A DNA stretch of 46,397 nt from Candidatus Cybelea septentrionalis (GTDB lineage Bacteria > Vulcanimicrobiota > Vulcanimicrobiia > Vulcanimicrobiales > Vulcanimicrobiaceae), in the NCBI GenBank assembly GCA_003158175.1, contig PMHJ01000014.1:134739-181135 (forward strand). The letters run 5' to 3'. A model generated the notes under the pieces. That model did not search any database. It was given only the letters and a program-made list of their open reading frames with translations, and was not told the DNA's origin. The position numbers and the translations under genes are program-made. Positions 42,723-46,397 of this stretch are shown here, piece after piece (position 1 is the stretch's first letter; each line of letters opens with the position of its first letter).

Positions 42723-42723
42723 G
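41680..42723 (+). CDS. Beta-propeller lipoprotein, tandem copy A
   Basis: 347 aa. ATG at 41680 with AAAGGAG upstream; signal peptide MNTPGLLKCAGAVVALAIVS, lipobox SAC, then GSALRQAQDDMTIAPSAATLN. The mature part: FVNGRPVTAARLNPLPRYAE, IFSYPKSTAMIGQITGAGG, SSCAMNTSGDIAVGI, FDGYDNQGNLFADGFTGG, terminal VFNYPAGGSPTAVLTGNFD. Highly similar to the copies at 42853 and 35335. Residues differ mainly near GFTGGRSSGFALVELPKG. Probably surface-displayed; ligand unknown. Confidence 0.87.
   Translation: MNTPGLLKCAGAVVALAIVSACGSALRQAQDDMTIAPSAATLNATYVGRTLFVNGRPVTAARLNPLPRYAELVPDKSKSKNYEYIINYYGTYASIFSYPKSTAMIGQITGAGGQGCTNVLYGYGKKIIWNAGRTNDLISEYKVPDKLIKTLSLDYTYTSSCAMNTSGDIAVGILLGNSYSAGGQVVIFKNASGSGTVYNTPLDEEFFDGYDNQGNLFADGFTGGRSSGFALVELPKGSSKFVTIKTSNSPGFPGSVQWDGTYLTVFDQYTSETYQYTVSGTTATLKNTVQYTGASDCAQTWIVKGLLYCGDAGNDGGEVFNYPAGGSPTAVLTGNFDTPLGVTAAKK
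41752..41778 (+). repeat. Lipobox-adjacent repeat, copy 4
   Basis: GCCCTCCGACAAGCTCAGG followed by ATGACATG. Encodes ALRQAQDDM two codons after the lipobox Cys. Confidence 0.85.
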
Positions 42724-42724
42724 T

Positions 42725-42764
42725 TACTTCATCAAGGAACAAGGTTAACGAATACGCTCACGGA
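42725..42764 (+). other. Decayed copy of the gene leader and start
   Basis: CTTCATCAAGGAACAAGG and then TTAACGAATACGCTCACGG, compared with the live leaders CTTCAAAGGAGCAAGG and TTAATGAACACCCCTGG. The ATG has become ACG, and the Shine-Dalgarno has changed. It lies just after copy A and before the leader of copy B. Confidence 0.6.
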
Positions 42765-42852
42765 GGCGCGGCCCCGATGCCGGTCGAAAACCACGCCTCA
42801 CATTGCAAAGCCGAGCGCGGCGCCTGCTATCTACTTCAAAGGAGCAAGGTTA

Positions 42853-43890
42853 ATGAACACCCCTGGTTTACTTAAGTGCGCCGGCGCCGTCGTGGCACTC
42901 GTAATTGTTTCGGCGTGCGGGAGCGCCCTTCGACAAGCTCAGGATGACATGACGGTCGCGCCGTCAGCCGCTACGCTCAACGCGACCTATGTAGGTAGGA
43001 CGCTGTTTGTGAATGGGAGGCCGGTAACGGCGGCGAGGCTGAACCCACTGCCGCGTTACGCAGAGCTCGTACCGGATAAATCGAAGTCAAAGAACTACGA
43101 CTACATCTTCAACGACTACGATACCTACGCCAGCATTTTCAACTATCCGAAGAGCGTTCAGCAGATCGGTAGGATTACTGGCGCCGGCGGGCAAGGGTGT
43201 ACCAACGTTTTGTACGGCTATGGGAAAAAGATTATCTGGAACGCCGGGCGCACGAACGACCTGATTTCCGAATACAAGGTTCCAAACACGCTGATCAAGA
43301 CGCTGTCTCTTGACTACACGTACACATCCAGCTGCGCCATGAATACGAGCGGCGATCTTGCAGTCGGAATCCTATTGGGTAATTCTTTCGGTGCCGGCGG
43401 TCAGGTCGTGATCTTCAAGAACGCGACCGGCTCGGGCACGGTGTACAATACGCCATTGTCCAAAGAGTATTTCGACGGCTACGATCCCAGCGGCGATCTC
43501 TTTGCTGACGGTTTCGGCTCGTCGAGCTATGACTTCGGAGTCGTCGAGCTTCCGAAGGGCAGCAGCAAATTCGTCACGATCAAAACGAGCAACTCTCCGG
43601 AGTTTCCTGGCTCGGTGCAGTGGGATGGCACCTACCTCACCGTGTTCGATCAGTACACGAGTGAGACGTATCAGTACACGGTTAGTGGAACGACGGCGAC
43701 GTTGAAGAACACGGTACAATACACCGGGGCTGGCGACTGCGCGCAGACTTGGATCGTTAAGGGCCTGCTGTACTGCGCCGACGCGGATGGCGGCGGCGAG
43801 GTCTTCAACTACCCGGCGGGCGGTTCACCGGCTGCGACGCTCACGGGAAACTTCGATGTCCCGCTTGGCGTGACGGCAGCGAAGAAATAG
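42853..43890 (+). CDS. Beta-propeller lipoprotein, tandem copy B
   Basis: 345 aa. Same leader, start and signal peptide as copy A; lipobox SACGSALRQAQDDMTVAPS. Divergence is concentrated around residues 200-220, where LSKEYFDGYDPSGDLFADGF and GSSSYDFGVVELPKG replace LDEEFFDGYDNQGNLFADGF and TGGRSSGFALVELPKG. The rest, including VQYTGAGDCAQTWIVKGLLY, is nearly unchanged. The pattern fits a recent duplication with local change in one blade. Function unknown. Confidence 0.87.
   Translation: MNTPGLLKCAGAVVALVIVSACGSALRQAQDDMTVAPSAATLNATYVGRTLFVNGRPVTAARLNPLPRYAELVPDKSKSKNYDYIFNDYDTYASIFNYPKSVQQIGRITGAGGQGCTNVLYGYGKKIIWNAGRTNDLISEYKVPNTLIKTLSLDYTYTSSCAMNTSGDLAVGILLGNSFGAGGQVVIFKNATGSGTVYNTPLSKEYFDGYDPSGDLFADGFGSSSYDFGVVELPKGSSKFVTIKTSNSPEFPGSVQWDGTYLTVFDQYTSETYQYTVSGTTATLKNTVQYTGAGDCAQTWIVKGLLYCADADGGGEVFNYPAGGSPAATLTGNFDVPLGVTAAKK
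42925..42951 (+). repeat. Lipobox-adjacent repeat, copy 5
   Basis: GCCCTTCGACAAGCTCAGG followed by ATGACATG. Encodes ALRQAQDDM two codons after the lipobox Cys. Confidence 0.85.
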
Positions 43891-43996
43891 TGTACTTCAC
43901 GTACGCCGGCAAACTCGACGGTCAGCGCCGGACTCTCGTTCCGTTCGGTGCTGATCTGCGCGAGTTCCTCGACTAAATGGGAACGGGAGCTTAGCG

Positions 43997-45076
43997 ATGT
44001 TTTTGAGAGTCTCGTTATGTTTCACCGTTTGGGCGTTACTGGCGCTTACCGGCTGCTCCGGGGGAGAACACGTAGCGCCGGCGATCTTATCCGGTGCTGG
44101 TGCCGTACCCTTGGATGCATACGGGGCCGCTTCGTTCTTGCGCACTCCGGGAGAGCCGCCCTGGATCTATGTCGCGAATGCCTCGTACACGGCGCCAAGC
44201 GTTACCGCCTACGCCAAATATGCCGACGGCAACGTCGCACCTATTGCGACGATCGGAGGCTCGAACACCGGGCTGGTGCAGCCGATGGGCATCGCGGTGG
44301 ATCGCGCCGGCAAGATTTACGTGTCCGATTGGTTCGCGTCCGCCAACAAGTACGATGGCGGACCGAGTCAGCAAGGCGTCGTGTTCGTCTATGCCGCTGG
44401 TTCGAACGGCAACGTCGCGCCGGTCGCGACCATCACGGACGGACTGAACTACCCCTATGGCGTCGCACTGGACAACAGGGGGAACGTCTACGTCGGGAAT
44501 TTTGAAGGCGGGAATGTGACGGTCTATCACTCTGGAGATTACAAATTGATCCGAACCCTTGGCGGCAGCGGGGGGAGCTATCTTGGGTACGTGGGCGGCG
44601 TCGCGGTTGGCAGCACCGGCAAAACGTACGTCGTGAATACCGACTTCAGCGGGGACGAAGTCAGTAGCGGAGGAGGGAGCGTCCTCGTCTTCGGAGCGCA
44701 TGCAAGTGGCTCAAATCCACCAATCCAAACGATCGAGGGTCCGAAGACGGGGTTGACGGCCCCCTACTTCATCGCCGTCCACTCAAGTCGCGAAATCTAC
44801 GTGACAAACTACGCCGACCGAGGCGCCTCGGAAGTTCTCGTTTTTACGGCGGGAGCAACCGGCAATGTCAAGCCCATCCGTGTCATCGTCGGCTCGAAAA
44901 CCCAGCTGTCGGGCTCGGGAATCGCTCTCGACGGCCGGGGTAGTATCTTCGTGGCAAACAGCACCTCGAGCATAACCGTGTACCGTGGGCACGCCCGCGG
45001 TAATGTCGCGCCGATCAGGGAGATCAGCGGCGGGAACACAGGCCTCGACAGGCCATCCGGTATCGCGGTGCGCTAA
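43997..45076 (+). CDS. NHL-repeat lipoprotein
   Basis: 359 aa. Lipobox ALLALTGCSGG. Six or so NHL blades of the type MGIAVDRAGKIYVSDWFAS, YGVALDNRGNVYVGNF, GIALDGRGSIFVANSTS, with VFVYAAGSNGNVAPVATI linkers. ATG at 43997 with GGGAG upstream. A different propeller subtype from the NYPAGG paralogs on either side, closer to the one at 38818. Ligand unknown. Confidence 0.87.
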   Translation: MFLRVSLCFTVWALLALTGCSGGEHVAPAILSGAGAVPLDAYGAASFLRTPGEPPWIYVANASYTAPSVTAYAKYADGNVAPIATIGGSNTGLVQPMGIAVDRAGKIYVSDWFASANKYDGGPSQQGVVFVYAAGSNGNVAPVATITDGLNYPYGVALDNRGNVYVGNFEGGNVTVYHSGDYKLIRTLGGSGGSYLGYVGGVAVGSTGKTYVVNTDFSGDEVSSGGGSVLVFGAHASGSNPPIQTIEGPKTGLTAPYFIAVHSSREIYVTNYADRGASEVLVFTAGATGNVKPIRVIVGSKTQLSGSGIALDGRGSIFVANSTSSITVYRGHARGNVAPIREISGGNTGLDRPSGIAVR

Positions 45077-45243
45077 GGCGGCCCAACGCGGCGTCGCCTT
45101 CGTCTGATCGCCAGCTTTGCGATCCGATGCATCACGCATGGAGCATGCATGTCGGTTGGGGAATTGGTCGAAGCCGGGAACTCACCGCCGGCACCGAAGG
45201 TCCTTAACCGTCGATCCGTTACATGGGTCGCGGAGAGTGGAGT

Positions 45244-45348
45244 ATGAAGAGAGTTGCTCTGGCAGCTACGCCCTCGCTGGAGGCGTTGCGGTTGCATTGC
45301 TCGCAGACAACGACGTATCATCGAGCAGACGATTCGCGCCCTCATCCA
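45244..45348 (+). other. Decayed lipoprotein leader and signal peptide
   Basis: A GGAG site and ATG at 45244 start MKRVALAA, but the signal core SYALAGGVAVALLADNDVSS is in the +1 frame, and the lipobox GC has become DN. Compare ALGAGVAVALLAGCGV at 36453. The shifted frame ends at TAG 45360, just past the live ATG at 45349. Confidence 0.55.
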
Positions 45349-46152
45349 ATGAAGATCTCTAGTCATGCGACGACGGCGCTCGCCATAACAACCGCCGCCC
45401 TACTTGCCGCCTGCAGCGCCGCCGGATCTTCGGTGGCACCCTCCACGGGGCAGCAAGGCGCAACCACTACGCGCCAGCTTCAGCCGCTTCGGCTCAACGG
45501 CGCGCTTGTCACGGCGATGCGAGTCGGTGCGGGCGCTCGTCCCAACCAAGTTATTCCGGAGAGTACCAAGCCGAGGCCGTTTCAGTACGTCGCGAGCCTC
45601 TATGGCGGTGGCAGCGCGATACAGTACGACTATCCAACGGGAACCTCCCCAATTGGTAACATCACAGGTCTTTCGGATCCGCAAGGCGAGTGCTCGACCG
45701 GCAAGAAAACGTTCTGTATCGTCGAGTCGGGAGATGATGAGATCGCGAAGTTTGCCTACGGCGGCACGACGCCAGTCGCGACCCTCAATGAATCTATCGG
45801 CGCACCGGCCAGTTGTGCCGTCGATCCCAATGACGGCGACCTCGCAGCCACCCTTCTTGGCGGCGGCCTCGTAATCTTCAAAGGCGGCAAGGGCCATGGC
45901 AAGGCGGTGTCCGGACTGGCTAGTTCGTACTTCGATGGCTATGACAACGAGGACGACCTTTTCGTCGATGGCTTCACCGGGAGCTACGCGGCTGGACTAG
46001 TCGAAATGGCTGCCGGCAGCAAGACGTTCCTGTTCTGTGCCGACGCCGGCAATGATGATGTCGAGGTGTACAAATACCCGGCCGGTGGCCCCCCTCTCGA
46101 GCGCGTTGCGAGCGCGGACCTACCGCTCAGTGTAGTCCAAGTAACGAAATAA
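45349..46152 (+). CDS. Beta-propeller lipoprotein with a missing segment
   Basis: 267 aa from ATG 45349; lipobox AALLAACSAAG. Mature part LQPLRLNGALVTAMRVGAG, IQYDYPTGTSPIGNITGLSD, CSTGKKTFCIVESGDDEIAKFAYGG, SYFDGYDNEDDLFVDGFTGS. Compared with the paralogs about 65 residues (from after AGSKTF to before LFCADAGN) are absent and the frame is kept. This removes roughly one blade or more; the remaining propeller may not close. There is no clear Shine-Dalgarno before ATG 45349; the frame is open upstream through the decayed leader. Confidence 0.75.
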   Translation: MKISSHATTALAITTAALLAACSAAGSSVAPSTGQQGATTTRQLQPLRLNGALVTAMRVGAGARPNQVIPESTKPRPFQYVASLYGGGSAIQYDYPTGTSPIGNITGLSDPQGECSTGKKTFCIVESGDDEIAKFAYGGTTPVATLNESIGAPASCAVDPNDGDLAATLLGGGLVIFKGGKGHGKAVSGLASSYFDGYDNEDDLFVDGFTGSYAAGLVEMAAGSKTFLFCADAGNDDVEVYKYPAGGPPLERVASADLPLSVVQVTK

Positions 46153-46228
46153 GTTTCCCTGATTTGGCGAAGCCTTGACTGTTTCCGTCGCCCCATCCGG
46201 CACGCACGCACGGCACTAGGAACAACGC

Positions 46229-46397
46229 ATGAACGATCCAAACGTTAACCGCTACACGCTAGGCGTCATCGCAGCGCTCGCGATACTCGCCGGTTGCGGC
46301 GGGCAGGCCGCGTCAACAGGCATGGCAGGTGCTGCGGCGGGTCCCCAGCGCCTCTCGCCGCTGTCGGGTAGCGGTTCCACCCCGATTCAACACATCG
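46229..46397 (+). CDS. Lipoprotein, partial at window end
   Basis: 56 codons visible. MNDPNVNRYTLGVIAALAIL followed by lipobox AGCGG, then a Gly/Ala-rich tether (QAASTGMAGAAAGPQRLSP). AGGA lies upstream of ATG. The start of another member of the lipoprotein array, cut by the window edge; the mature domain is not visible, so it may or may not be a propeller. It lacks the LRQAQDDM tether. Confidence 0.7.
   Translation, partial: MNDPNVNRYTLGVIAALAILAGCGGQAASTGMAGAAAGPQRLSPLSGSGSTPIQHI

Noticed and set aside
1-46397. CRISPR array, tRNA or rRNA genes, insertion sequence or integrase
   Set aside because: No regularly spaced repeats, tRNA-like cloverleaf, rRNA-like segment, transposase or terminal inverted repeats were recognised by eye.

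Overview
The window is GC-rich bacterial chromosome. It carries a few housekeeping genes (prfB, kup) inside a landscape dominated by secreted and lipid-anchored proteins. The mix of many paralogous beta-propeller lipoproteins, GloVer-repeat proteins (TIGR03803) and PF04185 phosphoesterases, together with a recurring LRQAQDDM tether next to the lipobox, resembles what I remember of Candidatus Eremiobacterota / Vulcanimicrobiota (WPS-2) genomes. That placement is an inference; no rRNA or tRNA was seen to fix it.

Region 1 (1-15.9 kb): a minus-strand prfB (with a textbook +1 programmed frameshift) followed by a DUF2079 membrane protein; a plus-strand secreted GDPH-motif protein, an HExxE lipoprotein and a GloVer lipoprotein; minus-strand kup downstream of an amine-oxidase pseudogene; a Tat-type patatin; small lipoprotein, PPC/DUF296 and DoxX-like genes; a GT-C-like membrane protein; a phosphoesterase; and a GVYG-repeat surface protein.

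Region 2 (16-25 kb): a large arylsulfatase; a Vgb-like propeller; a three-gene cluster (lipocalin-like, degenerate PAP2-like, NTF2-like); and an epoxide hydrolase - quinone reductase - SDR operon preceded by a remnant of a second epoxide hydrolase.

Region 3 (24.9-35.1 kb): a tightly coupled minus-strand operon of four related propeller lipoproteins plus one small secreted protein, with 4-8 nt overlaps; a divergent second GloVer protein; another MDR reductase; a secreted hypothetical; and a coupled alpha/beta hydrolase - phosphoesterase pair, the phosphoesterase having two altered catalytic-site motifs.

Region 4 (35.3-46.4 kb): an array of propeller lipoproteins that is visibly evolving. It holds a tandem gene duplication, one gene split by an in-frame 18-nt near-duplication carrying two stops, one copy that has lost about 65 residues in frame, and three decayed leader or signal-peptide remnants just upstream of live starts. 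Five lipoproteins from at least two unrelated families carry the same short DNA repeat a few codons after the lipobox cysteine, and one paralog looks like an empty site. The most notable inference is that a leader + signal peptide + tether module is being copied or swapped among secreted proteins.
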